64,000 nt of DNA from Rhodococcus coprophilus NBRC 100603 (GCF_001895045.1 NZ_BDAM01000005.1:1-64000); one strand, 5' to 3'. Numbered from the stretch's first letter, positions 37,831-46,888 are shown. The notes: generated by a model not told the origin, from the letters alone. Numbers and translations: made by a program.

Positions 37831-38937
37831 TCAATCCCCACGGTAGAAGTCGTCGGTGCTGCGCGGCGGCATCACCCATCTGCCGTGGAGTCCCGGGTAG
37901 CGGCGGTGCAGTTCGGCCGGATCGTGCGGTGCCATGACGAGGATGTGGTCGGGTGCCGTCGCCACCATGGCTTCCGGTGACACGATGGGCACGTCGGTGC
38001 CGGGCATCCTCCGTCCGAACCGGTCCGGAGAAGGATCGGCTACTGCCGCGATCAGTGAGCTGCTCACCCGGGCGCGCGCGAACAAGGTAACGCTGGAAGG
38101 CGTTGCACCGTAGGCGATCACGGTCCGGTTCCGGTGGGCCATGAGCTGGAGCCAGGTGTCGAGTGCGGCCGCTTGCCGGTCCGCGACGGTCTGGAGTATT
38201 CGTACCGTCCGGACGTCGGTGATACCTTCCGCACGCTCGGACGCGAGGCGGCGACGCACGAACGGTTCGGGAAACAGGGCGCTGTCGCGCAGGGCGGCAA
38301 CGAGTACCGCGTCGGATGTGGATCCGACCGGCCATGCGTTCCAGAGGAGGAGGCCGACGTCTTCGAGGGCACGACGCAGCGTGGTGATGCTGTAGTACGC
38401 GAAGCGCCCGTACCGCACGGCGTCCCAGCGGCGCTGGGCGACGATCTCCGACAACGCGTGCACCTCCAGCAGGAGCACTCCGTCGGGGGCGAGTGCGGCC
38501 GCCCGTGCCCGCAGTGCCCGGTGCTGGTCGGGTTCTTGTTCGAGGACGAAGGAATCCACCACGACGGACGCCCGCTCGCCGCGGCCGGCCGCTCGAAATC
38601 CGCAGTGCTGCAGACGATGGAGCCAGCGGTCTCCCGTCCGGACTGCGAACTCGGACAGCGTCCCGCCGTCGAGTAGGCCGGCGCCGCGTGCGATCCCGAT
38701 CGTCTGCCCGATGTCCTGGTATGTCATCCGGGTTCGATCGAGGTGCACGTGCGCGCCGGCGTCACCCCCGAGTTGTGCCAATCCGCACTCGCGGCACAGC
38801 ATCATCGACAGACGGTTGCGCATCTCGTCGGGGCGGACCGAAGTTCCGCGAAAAGGAAATCGCTCGCTTCCCGGAACAGGGCCGAGGTCGAGCGCCGGAT
38901 CGAGATGTGGGTGGCCGCAGGATCGGCATGCTGTCAC
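37831..38937 (-). CDS. C-methyltransferase-like protein with zinc finger and eroded SAM motif
   Basis: 368 aa from the GTG at 38937, which overlaps the stop of an upstream small ORF (GTGA). Residues 4-7 and 53-56 are CxxC pairs (CRSCG, LCRECG), the putative zinc-binding domain (Methyltransf_13 type). The middle (VVVDSFVLEQEPDQ; LLLEVHAL; FAYYSITTLRRALEDVGL) matches the helical and strand pattern of class I methyltransferases. Where the Gly-rich SAM loop belongs the sequence is EFAVRTGDRWL, lacking the glycines. The C-terminal third (IAYGATPSSVTLFARA; DPSPDRFGRRMPGTDVPIVSPE) is the Methyltransf_14 C-terminal domain. Relatives modify sugars; activity here is doubtful. Confidence 0.75.
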   Translation of the reverse strand: MTACRSCGHPHLDPALDLGPVPGSERFPFRGTSVRPDEMRNRLSMMLCRECGLAQLGGDAGAHVHLDRTRMTYQDIGQTIGIARGAGLLDGGTLSEFAVRTGDRWLHRLQHCGFRAAGRGERASVVVDSFVLEQEPDQHRALRARAAALAPDGVLLLEVHALSEIVAQRRWDAVRYGRFAYYSITTLRRALEDVGLLLWNAWPVGSTSDAVLVAALRDSALFPEPFVRRRLASERAEGITDVRTVRILQTVADRQAAALDTWLQLMAHRNRTVIAYGATPSSVTLFARARVSSSLIAAVADPSPDRFGRRMPGTDVPIVSPEAMVATAPDHILVMAPHDPAELHRRYPGLHGRWVMPPRSTDDFYRGD

Positions 38938-39104
38938 CGCGGGAGTCCGGTCCGGCGGATCCTGACGGCCGCCGGCTGCGCGCTCCCGTCCGGTAGGACG
39001 ACCTTCTCGGCGAGGAAGGTTTCGGCGAACGGGTTGCCGCACTGCGACCCACGCAGATCTTTGAGCGCAAGATGGAGCCCGCGTGTCCGAAGGCCGATCA
39101 TCAT
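38934..39104 (-). CDS. Small ORF coupled to the methyltransferase-like gene
   Basis: 56 aa from the ATG at 39104; the frame could extend upstream to 39200. GAGGAGG lies 11 bases before the ATG. Its TGA overlaps the GTG of the downstream gene (GTGA), which suggests translational coupling and supports coding. The protein begins MMIGLRTRGLHLALKDL and ends AVRIRRTGLPR, with one Cys and no membrane segment. It is not recognisable as any family. It may be a real micro-protein, or the displaced start of the neighbour. Confidence 0.45.
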   Translation of the reverse strand: MMIGLRTRGLHLALKDLRGSQCGNPFAETFLAEKVVLPDGSAQPAAVRIRRTGLPR

Positions 39105-39189
39105 GGCGTCTTCTTCCTCCTCGGTGGACCTGGCCAGTCGCATGACGAGCGTCGCCTGAAAGCGCCTGACTTCGACTGCACATCCGTTT

Positions 39190-39310
39190 CTCGGAGTCAA
39201 GAATACTCATAGACTTAAAACGGCGGTTAAACATACCCGAATATTGTTTTGCCTTTCGTTTGAAAGGTGTGGGTGTTGCCCTTACTCTCGATGCAATTCC
39301 TATTACGCGT
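39190..39310. promoter_or_regulatory. Low-GC divergent promoter region
   Basis: Between the micro-ORF and the GyrI-like pair lies a 265-base gap (39105-39369). The stretch 39190-39310 has runs such as CTTAAAA, AATATTGTTTTG and GTTTG and is clearly more AT-rich than its surroundings, the usual sign of promoters or recently acquired DNA. TTGCCC and TATTAC spaced about 19 bases near 39275-39305 are weak -35/-10 candidates on the plus strand. Confidence 0.4.
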
Positions 39311-39369
39311 GCGGGTCGGGCAAGCGCGGAATGGGTGCCTATACAAACGGCTTGGAGGGGGATTGCCCG

Positions 39370-39834
39370 ATGGCGTTCTGCATTGTCGAGCGTGAAGAAA
39401 CTCTGGTGGCCGGCCTGCCTGTGCGTAGTCCGCGCCGGGCGTTGGGCAAGTTGAGGGACCCCCACCTCGAGAGGGCGTGGTCCGCGGTACTGAAGCGGGA
39501 CGCCGACGGTCCTCTTGCGTCGACCTATACCGATCACGCCGAGGAGATCGGATCGTATTACACCCAGACTGTCGGGTATTGCTGCCGGACGCTCGACGAG
39601 GTCCACCCCGGCTATGTCGTCTCCCGTCTCCCGTCCGGGACGTACGCGAAGTTCTCCGCGGTGGGGAGTCATTTCCCCGACGTGTTCAGCGAACTGTGGC
39701 GGCAGATCTGGGCGGCCGAGAGCCGGGGTGAGATCGTGCGGGCGTTCACGGGTGATTTCGAGTGTTACCCGCACGCCTACTGCATCGAGTTGTACATCTC
39801 GATCAAGACTTCTGAATACGTTGTGGCCCAATGA
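39370..39834 (+). CDS. GyrI-like (AraC-type effector-binding) single-domain protein 1
   Basis: 154 aa from the ATG at 39370, chosen because GGAGGGGG at 39354-39361 is 8 bases upstream; the frame extends back to 39244 without a site. It is a stand-alone GyrI-like small-molecule-binding domain: FCIVEREETLVAGLPVRSP, the mid region DHAEEIGSYYTQTVGYCC, SRLPSGTYAKFSAVGSHFPDVF, WRQIWAAESRGEIVRA and the closing DFECY...CIELYISI. No DNA-binding part is present. It overlaps the next paralogue by 4 bases (ATGA). Confidence 0.8.
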   Translation: MAFCIVEREETLVAGLPVRSPRRALGKLRDPHLERAWSAVLKRDADGPLASTYTDHAEEIGSYYTQTVGYCCRTLDEVHPGYVVSRLPSGTYAKFSAVGSHFPDVFSELWRQIWAAESRGEIVRAFTGDFECYPHAYCIELYISIKTSEYVVAQ

Positions 39835-40256
39835 GCTTCACCATCGTCAAGGTGCGCGGGTATTCGGTCGGCGGCCTGGTCGTGCCCGGCATCGAGCCGG
39901 GATCCGGGCGCCTCGGCGACGATCTGCTGGACTTCACCCTCGAACGCCTCCGCGCGCGCGGAGTGGGCGACGTGACAGTCGTGTACGTGTCCAATCCCGA
40001 GGTGGGCTGGACGGCGCTGGCGGGCTACCGCTGTGACGACGTCGCGAGTCTCGCCGTGGGTGACTCGATGATCCGCATAACCGACAAGTACGCCGCACGT
40101 TTCACCCCCGACGGATCGAGAACGGATCCGTGGGAAGACGTGTGGACGCAGGTCGAGATCGCAGAGAAGGACGGCGAGATCGCCCGGGCGTACCGCGAGG
40201 AGGTCGCGTTCCTTCCCGCGAGTGGTGAGATGGAACTGTTCGTTTCGCTGGAGTGA
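39831..40256 (+). CDS. GyrI-like (AraC-type effector-binding) single-domain protein 2
   Basis: 141 aa, ATG overlapping the stop of the first GyrI-like gene. The same fold repeats with lower similarity: FTIVKVRGYSVGGLVVPG, DVTVVYVSNPEVGWTALAGYRC, SMIRITDKYAARFTPDG, WEDVWTQVEIAEKDGEIARAY, and the ending SGEMELFVSLE. A pair of such domains, each without a DNA-binding domain, is unusual. It lies 32 bases before a GGDEF-EAL gene on the same strand. Confidence 0.75.
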   Translation: MSFTIVKVRGYSVGGLVVPGIEPGSGRLGDDLLDFTLERLRARGVGDVTVVYVSNPEVGWTALAGYRCDDVASLAVGDSMIRITDKYAARFTPDGSRTDPWEDVWTQVEIAEKDGEIARAYREEVAFLPASGEMELFVSLE

Positions 40257-40288
40257 ACAGCCCTCGACCGCTGTCGAAGGGATAAGCC

Positions 40289-42121
40289 GTGGCCCGTTCG
40301 TCGCCGACGCTCGAAAACCTGGTCACCAGGGTGGCGGCACGTCTCATGCCGGCCGATGTCGCGTCGCACCGGGATGCGTTCTACCAGGTTCTGCAGCTTC
40401 TCTACGAGTATTTCGGGGTCGAAGGCTGCTATCTGCGGTATCACGACCACGACCTCGCGGCGGCCGTGCTCGTCGCCGAATGGCCGCCGCAGGCGCACGG
40501 TGCCGAGCCGGACACTCCGGGTGTGCTGCATTTTCGCGATGCGGATCCGGCCATCGCCGAGTCCGAGTACTCCAAGGAACCTAGGGTAATTCGTGAACCC
40601 GCGGAGTCGATCACTTCGATACCACTGCTGTGGGGTGAAGTCACTACGGGGACTCTCGGGCTGGTGGCCCCGGGTGACCGGGTCTGGACAGACGACGAAC
40701 TCGATTCCCTTCGTCTCATCGCCGCCCTGCTCGCACAGGTGCAGGCGCGAATCCGGGCAGAGGGTGACCTGCGGTATGCCGCCTACCACGACTCGTTGAC
40801 CGGCCTGGCCAGCCGGCGGGCGCTGCTCGAGCATCTCGACGCGAGGCTCGGCCGTGGGAATCCGGGGCCCGTCGGGGTGCTGTTCCTCGACCTGGACCGG
40901 CTCAAGGCGCTCAACGATTTCCTCGGGCACCGTGCCGCCGACACGTACCTGTGCCGGATCGGTGAGAGGCTGATGCAGGTCAACCGTCCGGTCGACCTCG
41001 TCTCCCGGCTCGGTGGCGACGAATTCGTCGTCGTGCTGGCCGGACCGGCGACGGTCGCCGATGCCGTGGAGCGAGCGGAGGAGATCCAGCGCGTCGTCGG
41101 AGAATCCGTGTCGCTGGGCGGGCAGCTCGTGGGCCGGGGTGTGAGTGTCGGTATCGCCCTCGGCGAGCCGGGGGAGATCTCACCTGTCGAATTGATCGGC
41201 CGGGCGGACCAGGCGATGATGGTCGTAAAGGTGCAGGGCGGCAACAGCGTCGGCGTGTTCACCGACGACATGACCCAGGAGGGGGAGCGGCGGACCCTCA
41301 TCGAATTGAACCTGCGGACCTCGATCGACGACGACCATTTGGTCCTCGAGTATCAACCGGAGGTCGATCTGCGTTCGGGAGCGATCCTCGGAGTGGAAGC
41401 GCTCGTGCGCTGGAACCACCCGGTTCTCGGTACGCTCCAGCCCGCAGAGTTCATCGACGTCGCGGAATCCACCAATCTCGCCGGGGAATTGGGCACCTGG
41501 GTGATTTCTACCGCGTGTGCCCGGCTCGCCGCGTGGAAGGAGAGGATCCCCGGTCTCGACCTGACGATGGGAATCAACGTCTCACCGGTCCAGCTGGTGG
41601 CTGCCGGGTTCGACGAGTCGGTCGCCTCGGTGTTGCGGCGCTACGGGTTGCGGGGTGCCGAAGTCTGCCTGGAAATCACCGAGAACGTCGTGGTCGGTGA
41701 TCTGCGACGAACGCGCGCGACACTGTCGCGACTCGAACGGCTGGGGGTACGGATCGCGATCGACGATTTCGGGACCGGATACAGCTCGCTCGGCCATCTC
41801 AAGTCGTTGCCGGTGGACACGCTCAAGATCGACAAAGGATTCGTACAGAATCTCCACCGCAGCGAGGGCGACCGGGTAATCGTCAATTCTATTGCCGGGC
41901 TGGCCAACTCGTTCGGGCTGGACCTCGTGGCCGAGGGGATCGAGGTAGAAGGGGCGGTGCCCTACCTTCTGGAACTGGGATGCCGCCGGGGCCAGGGATT
42001 CCTGCTGGGAAGACCGAAGCCACCGGGCGAGATCGAGGAATCGGTGGCGAGGGGATACGTCGATCTGCCGTGGACGACCGGGCGGGGGAGGGTGTTCGGG
42101 GTCTCTCGTCGAACGTCCTAG
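40289..42121 (+). CDS. GAF-GGDEF-EAL cyclic-di-GMP enzyme
   Basis: 610 aa, GTG start with GAAGGGAT about 7 bases upstream. Residues 20-155 look like a GAF sensor domain. GGDEF (242-246, in SRLGGDEFVVVL) is canonical, and an RxxD inhibitory site (Arg233-Asp236) sits 5 residues before it. The EAL domain (Glu370, GVEALVRWNHP) has the expected metal and catalytic residues in INVSP, EITEN, DDFGTGYSSL, LKIDKGF, AEGIEVEGAV and GQGF. Both cyclase and phosphodiesterase motifs look active. It follows the two GyrI-like genes at 32 bases, suggesting one operon. Confidence 0.92.
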   Translation: MARSSPTLENLVTRVAARLMPADVASHRDAFYQVLQLLYEYFGVEGCYLRYHDHDLAAAVLVAEWPPQAHGAEPDTPGVLHFRDADPAIAESEYSKEPRVIREPAESITSIPLLWGEVTTGTLGLVAPGDRVWTDDELDSLRLIAALLAQVQARIRAEGDLRYAAYHDSLTGLASRRALLEHLDARLGRGNPGPVGVLFLDLDRLKALNDFLGHRAADTYLCRIGERLMQVNRPVDLVSRLGGDEFVVVLAGPATVADAVERAEEIQRVVGESVSLGGQLVGRGVSVGIALGEPGEISPVELIGRADQAMMVVKVQGGNSVGVFTDDMTQEGERRTLIELNLRTSIDDDHLVLEYQPEVDLRSGAILGVEALVRWNHPVLGTLQPAEFIDVAESTNLAGELGTWVISTACARLAAWKERIPGLDLTMGINVSPVQLVAAGFDESVASVLRRYGLRGAEVCLEITENVVVGDLRRTRATLSRLERLGVRIAIDDFGTGYSSLGHLKSLPVDTLKIDKGFVQNLHRSEGDRVIVNSIAGLANSFGLDLVAEGIEVEGAVPYLLELGCRRGQGFLLGRPKPPGEIEESVARGYVDLPWTTGRGRVFGVSRRTS

Positions 42122-42211
42122 TGGCGAACAGCGGCGTGGCGGACGGCTCGCGATGGTTGTGCTGCCCGCACCCGTTTCCCTCGCGATCGCGCATGCCGTG
42201 AGTCTCGGCGG

Positions 42212-42376
42212 TCCCGGCCGGTGCTGTACCGGCAGGTCTGCGGCCGAAGCGACCTGTCCCGGGAGGAATCCGTACGCGCCGATCTTCGCTACGTCGAGAA
42301 CTGGAGTTTCGCGATGGATCTGTCGATCCTCCGCCGCACCGTCGGCGCGGTCCTGCGCCGGGAAGGCGCCTACTGA
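42212..42376 (+). pseudogene. Remnant of a sugar-phosphate transferase (polyprenyl glycosylphosphotransferase)
   Basis: In one frame ending at the TGA 42374-42376 the translation reads QVCGRSDLSREESVRADL, then RYVENWSFAMDLSILRRTVG, ending LRREGAY. This is the C-terminus of the bacterial sugar-transferase family (typical QVSGRSDLS.EESV.LDLRYVENWS). The upstream part of the catalytic domain is missing: the frame before it (SRPVLYRQVCG) lacks two residues of the usual KPGLTGLWQ and then loses similarity, and there is no start. It is probably what remains of an exopolysaccharide or cell-wall gene in the mazG-lpqU gap. Confidence 0.7.
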
Positions 42377-42407
42377 CGCGCCGCACGGGGATGCTCCCGG
42401 GCGATAT

Positions 42408-43184
42408 GTGGACTATGGAGGGGTGTACCAAGCACCACGCCGTCGTCGCTCACCCTGGCCGATCGTCCTGTTCGGCATCTTCGGGGTCGTCATTCTTCTC
42501 GCGGTGGGCGTCAACCTCACCACGCCGCAGGCGCCCCGGGTCGAGATTCCGGACGGCGTGCCACCCCCGCGCGGCACGGAGGTGCCTCCGATCGACTTCT
42601 CTGGTCCGGGGCGGACGGCCGGGTTGCTCCGGGAGTGGGCAGAACCCCAGGCAGATGCACTGGACATTCCCGTGGTGGCGCTCGAGGCCTACGGGCACGC
42701 CGCCGCCGTGCTGGCGTCGACCCAACCCGAGTGCGGCCTCGCCTGGACGTCGCTCGCCGGCATCGGCAGTGTCGAGAGCGGGCACGGACAGCACGGCGGC
42801 GCCAGCCTTGCGCCCGACGGCAAGGCGACACCCGAGATCCGGGGCGTGCCGCTCGACGGCGGACCCGGACTCGCCGAGATCCGCGACACCGACGGCGGCG
42901 AACTCGACGGAGACCCGCTGCTGGACCGAGCCATGGGTCCGATGCAGTTCATTCCCGAAACCTGGAAGGCGTGGGGCGTGGATGCCAACGGAGACGGCGT
43001 CGCGGATCCGGACAACATCGACGACGCCGCGCTCAGTGCCGGGCGCTACCTGTGCGACAGAGGCGGCGACCTGAACGGTGCGGAAGGGTGGACGCGAGCA
43101 CTCCTGGCCTACAACCTGTCGGGCAAGTACATGAGACTCGTCCGCGACCGCGCAGCCGCGTACGGTGTTGGCGTACGTCCGTAG
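42408..43184 (+). CDS. lpqU: Membrane-anchored lytic transglycosylase (LpqU homologue)
   Basis: 258 aa from the GTG at 42408; a GTG at 42423 is also possible. A short basic N-terminus (APRRRRSPWP) leads into one membrane helix (IVLFGIFGVVILLAVGV). No lipobox Cys is seen, so unlike what the mycobacterial name suggests it may be a signal-anchored rather than lipid-anchored protein. The periplasmic part carries the SLT family pattern: GIGSVESGHGQHGG (catalytic Glu), PIDFSGPGRTAGLL, DRAMGPMQFIPETWKAWGVDANGDGVADPDNI and ALSAGRYLCDRGG. It cleaves peptidoglycan. Its place before eno matches Rv1022 in M. tuberculosis. Confidence 0.88.
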   Translation: MDYGGVYQAPRRRRSPWPIVLFGIFGVVILLAVGVNLTTPQAPRVEIPDGVPPPRGTEVPPIDFSGPGRTAGLLREWAEPQADALDIPVVALEAYGHAAAVLASTQPECGLAWTSLAGIGSVESGHGQHGGASLAPDGKATPEIRGVPLDGGPGLAEIRDTDGGELDGDPLLDRAMGPMQFIPETWKAWGVDANGDGVADPDNIDDAALSAGRYLCDRGGDLNGAEGWTRALLAYNLSGKYMRLVRDRAAAYGVGVRP

Positions 43185-43300
43185 CCGGCACCGGGTGTAC
43201 GGTCCTCGCGGGCGGTGGCCGGTCCCAGACGCGCGCCTGTGCCTCACACCCTGGTCGAGCCGGGTTAGGCTGTCCCCAGCGTGCAGACACCGCAGCGTGA

Positions 43301-44611
<1,311 letters not shown>

Positions 44612-44619
44612 ACTCCGGT

Positions 44620-45327
44620 ATGAGCCAGCGCGGTAGATCCCGGCCCGGCGCCCGCCGAACCCGCACCGAAGGTGCGGCAAGTACGCGTCGGCCCGGCCGG
44701 GCAAGACCCACGGGATCTACCGCTCCGGTCGAGAGCGGCACAGACAGCGCAGGCGCCCGTCCGGCCGGACGCGACGATCCCGTTCATTCGTCGCCCGGCC
44801 GGGGGCGTTCCGGCGCGTCCGGTCGCGCCCGGCCCACCCGGGTCGGTGCCACCGAAGGTGTACGCCGGACCCGCGAAGAACGCACCTTCCTGGGTTTGTC
44901 CACGGGACGCGCGGTCATCCTCGCCCTGGTCGTGTGTGGACTCGCGTTGACCCTCGCGGTGCCGCTGCGTACCTATGTGAGCCAGCGTTCCGAAGCCGAA
45001 CAACTTGCACGCGAACGAGAACAGCTCGAGACGGAGATCGCCGCGCTCGAAGAACAGAAAGCCCGTATTCAGGACCCTGCCTGGATCCGGGCGCAGGCGC
45101 GGGAGCGGTTGCGCTTCGTGATGCCCGGCGACATCCCCTACATGGTCCAGTTGCCCGGCGACGTGCCGCCCGAATACGAAGAAGAAGAACCGGAGTCGCC
45201 GACCACCGGCGCCTGGTACAGCGACCTGTGGCTCTCGGTGGCCGAAGCGCCGCCCGAGCCCGAGACCGATCCACTGCCGCAGCCGATGCCTGTGGCACCC
45301 CCAGAACCAGGAGATATCCCCGGGTGA
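44620..45327 (+). CDS. FtsB/DivIC-family cell-division protein
   Basis: 235 aa. An N-terminal 85-residue basic, Arg/Gly/Ser-rich tail is followed by one membrane helix (GRAVILALVVCGLALTLAV) and a coiled coil (SQRSEAEQLAREREQLET), the FtsB/DivIC plan: type II membrane protein of the divisome. A Pro/Glu-rich C-terminus (PPEYEEEEPESP) ends the protein. It corresponds to Rv1024 (FtsB/DivIC) by position after eno. It starts 8 bases after the eno stop and overlaps the next gene by 4. Confidence 0.88.
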   Translation: MSQRGRSRPGARRTRTEGAASTRRPGRARPTGSTAPVESGTDSAGARPAGRDDPVHSSPGRGRSGASGRARPTRVGATEGVRRTREERTFLGLSTGRAVILALVVCGLALTLAVPLRTYVSQRSEAEQLAREREQLETEIAALEEQKARIQDPAWIRAQARERLRFVMPGDIPYMVQLPGDVPPEYEEEEPESPTTGAWYSDLWLSVAEAPPEPETDPLPQPMPVAPPEPGDIPG

Positions 45328-45851
45328 CCGATTCAGTGACGCAGGAAGACCTCGACGCCGTCGCAGCACAGCTCGGGCGCGAACCCCGCGGCGTCCTGGC
45401 CATCGCCTACCGTTGCCCCGACGGCGCGCCCGGAGTGGTCAAGACCGCCCCGAAACTGCCCGACGGCACACCGTTCCCGACGTTGTACTACCTCACCGAC
45501 CCGCGGCTCACCGCGGAGGCGAGCCGCCAGGAGTCCGCGGGCGTCATGCGGGAGATGACCGAACGGCTCGGCGCCGACGCCGAACTCGCGGCGTCGTACC
45601 GGCGTGCCCACGAGTCGTACCTCGCCGAGCGTGACGCCATCGAGTCGCTGGGTACCGACTTCAGCGGTGGGGGTATGCCCGACCGGGTCAAATGCCTGCA
45701 CGTGCTGATCGCCCATTCCCTCGCAAAAGGCCCGGGCCTCAACCGGCTCGGCGACGAATCCGTCGCACTCGCCGCAGATGCGGGACTCCGCGGCACCGCC
45801 GTCCCCGCGGACTGGCCCACCTACGCCGAACTGCGCGGAGAACAGCAGTGA
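45324..45851 (+). CDS. DUF501 domain protein
   Basis: 175 aa from a GTG at 45324 that overlaps the ftsB stop (GTGA). The DUF501 pattern is clear: LGREPRGVLAIAYRCPDGAPGVVKTAPKLPDGTPFPTLYYLTDP, SAGVMREMTERLGAD, ESYLAERDAIESLG, GMPDRVKCLHVLIAHSLAKGPGLN. Function unknown; its constant place between ftsB and ppx (Rv1024-Rv1026 order) suggests a link to division or polyphosphate. It ends in a GTGA overlap with ppx. Confidence 0.92.
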   Translation: MTDSVTQEDLDAVAAQLGREPRGVLAIAYRCPDGAPGVVKTAPKLPDGTPFPTLYYLTDPRLTAEASRQESAGVMREMTERLGADAELAASYRRAHESYLAERDAIESLGTDFSGGGMPDRVKCLHVLIAHSLAKGPGLNRLGDESVALAADAGLRGTAVPADWPTYAELRGEQQ

Positions 45852-46801
45852 GCGTCGCCCGGGTGGCGGGCATCGACTGCGGTACCAACTCCATTCGCCT
45901 GCTGGTCGCGGATATCGCCGACGACGGCACCCTCACCGATGTCACCCGCCTGATGCGGGTCGTGCGGCTCGGGCAGGGTGTCGACGCGACCGGTCGCCTC
46001 GCCCCCGAAGCGATCGAGCGCACCCGCGTCGCGCTCACCGAGTACGCCGGGATCATTCGGGATGCAGGTGCGACCGGGGTGCGCATGGTCGCCACCTCGG
46101 CGACTCGCGACGCGCAGAATCGGGAAGACTTCTTCTCCATGACCCGGGAAGTGCTCGGAGCCGTGATCCCCGGCGCGGAGGCCGAAGTCATAACCGGTGA
46201 CGAAGAAGCGCGGCTGTCCTTCGCCGGTGCCGTCGGCGAACTCGACGCCGCCCGTGGGCCCTTCGTCGTCGTCGATCTCGGCGGCGGCTCCACCGAAGTC
46301 GTGCTCGGCGACGAAAACGGCGTTCACGCAGCGTATTCCACGGATATCGGGTGTGTGCGCCTCACCGAACGGTGCCTGCACGACGATCCGCCGACCGAAG
46401 CCCAGATCGCCGCGGCCCGAAAGGTCGCGGGGGAGAAGATTGCCGAGGCTCTCGCACACGTGCCAGTCGAACGGGCCCGCACGTGGATCGGAGTCGCGGG
46501 CACGATGACCACGCTTTCTGCGCTCGGCAACGATCTCGACACCTACGACCCTGCGAGGGTTCATCTGTCGACCGTCGGGTTCGATCGTCTGCGGCAGGTG
46601 TGCGACGGACTGCTCGCCGCGACGCGCGAGGAGCGCGCTGCGCTCGGCCCGATGCACCCCGGCCGGGTGGACGTCATCGGCGGCGGAGCCATCGTCACCA
46701 GTGTTCTGGCCGACGAACTCGAACGTCGCGCGGGTATCACCGAACTCGTGGTGAGCGAACACGACATCCTGGACGGGATCGCGCGGTCCGTCACGCGTTA
46801 G
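45848..46801 (+). CDS. ppx: Exopolyphosphatase (Ppx/GppA family)
   Basis: 317 aa, GTG start overlapping the DUF501 stop. Actin-like phosphatase fold: VAGIDCGTNSIRLLVADI (phosphate 1), VRLGQGVDATGRLAPEAI, ATSATRDAQNREDF, ITGDEEARLSFAGAVG, VVVDLGGGSTEVVLG (phosphate 2) and GVAGTMTTLSAL. It resembles Rv1026 (Ppx2) in size, being the short two-domain form without the extra C-terminal domain. It hydrolyses polyphosphate or pppGpp. A tRNA-Leu begins 13 bases downstream. Confidence 0.94.
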   Translation: MSVARVAGIDCGTNSIRLLVADIADDGTLTDVTRLMRVVRLGQGVDATGRLAPEAIERTRVALTEYAGIIRDAGATGVRMVATSATRDAQNREDFFSMTREVLGAVIPGAEAEVITGDEEARLSFAGAVGELDAARGPFVVVDLGGGSTEVVLGDENGVHAAYSTDIGCVRLTERCLHDDPPTEAQIAAARKVAGEKIAEALAHVPVERARTWIGVAGTMTTLSALGNDLDTYDPARVHLSTVGFDRLRQVCDGLLAATREERAALGPMHPGRVDVIGGGAIVTSVLADELERRAGITELVVSEHDILDGIARSVTR

Positions 46802-46814
46802 GGTGATCCGGACG

Positions 46815-46888
46815 GCCCCTATAGCCCAATTGGCAGAGGCAGCGGACTTAAAATCCGCCAAGTGTCGGTTCGAGTCCGACTGGGGGCA
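46815..46888 (+). tRNA. tRNA-Leu (anticodon TAA), class I shape
   Basis: 74 nt. Acceptor GCCCCTA pairs with TGGGGGC (one G-T) plus discriminator A. The anticodon stem GCGGA/TCCGC closes CTTAAAA, with TAA at 46849-46851. The T-arm GTCGG/CCGAC holds TTCGAGT. No CCA is encoded. The variable region is only about 5 bases, whereas leucine tRNAs usually have a long variable arm. Location right after ppx matches leuX in M. tuberculosis, as I recall. Confidence 0.85.

Noticed and set aside
42153-43184. LpqU start extended upstream to 42153
   Set aside because: The upstream part overlaps the sugar-transferase remnant in another frame and lacks protein-like composition; the membrane helix follows the start at 42408 naturally.
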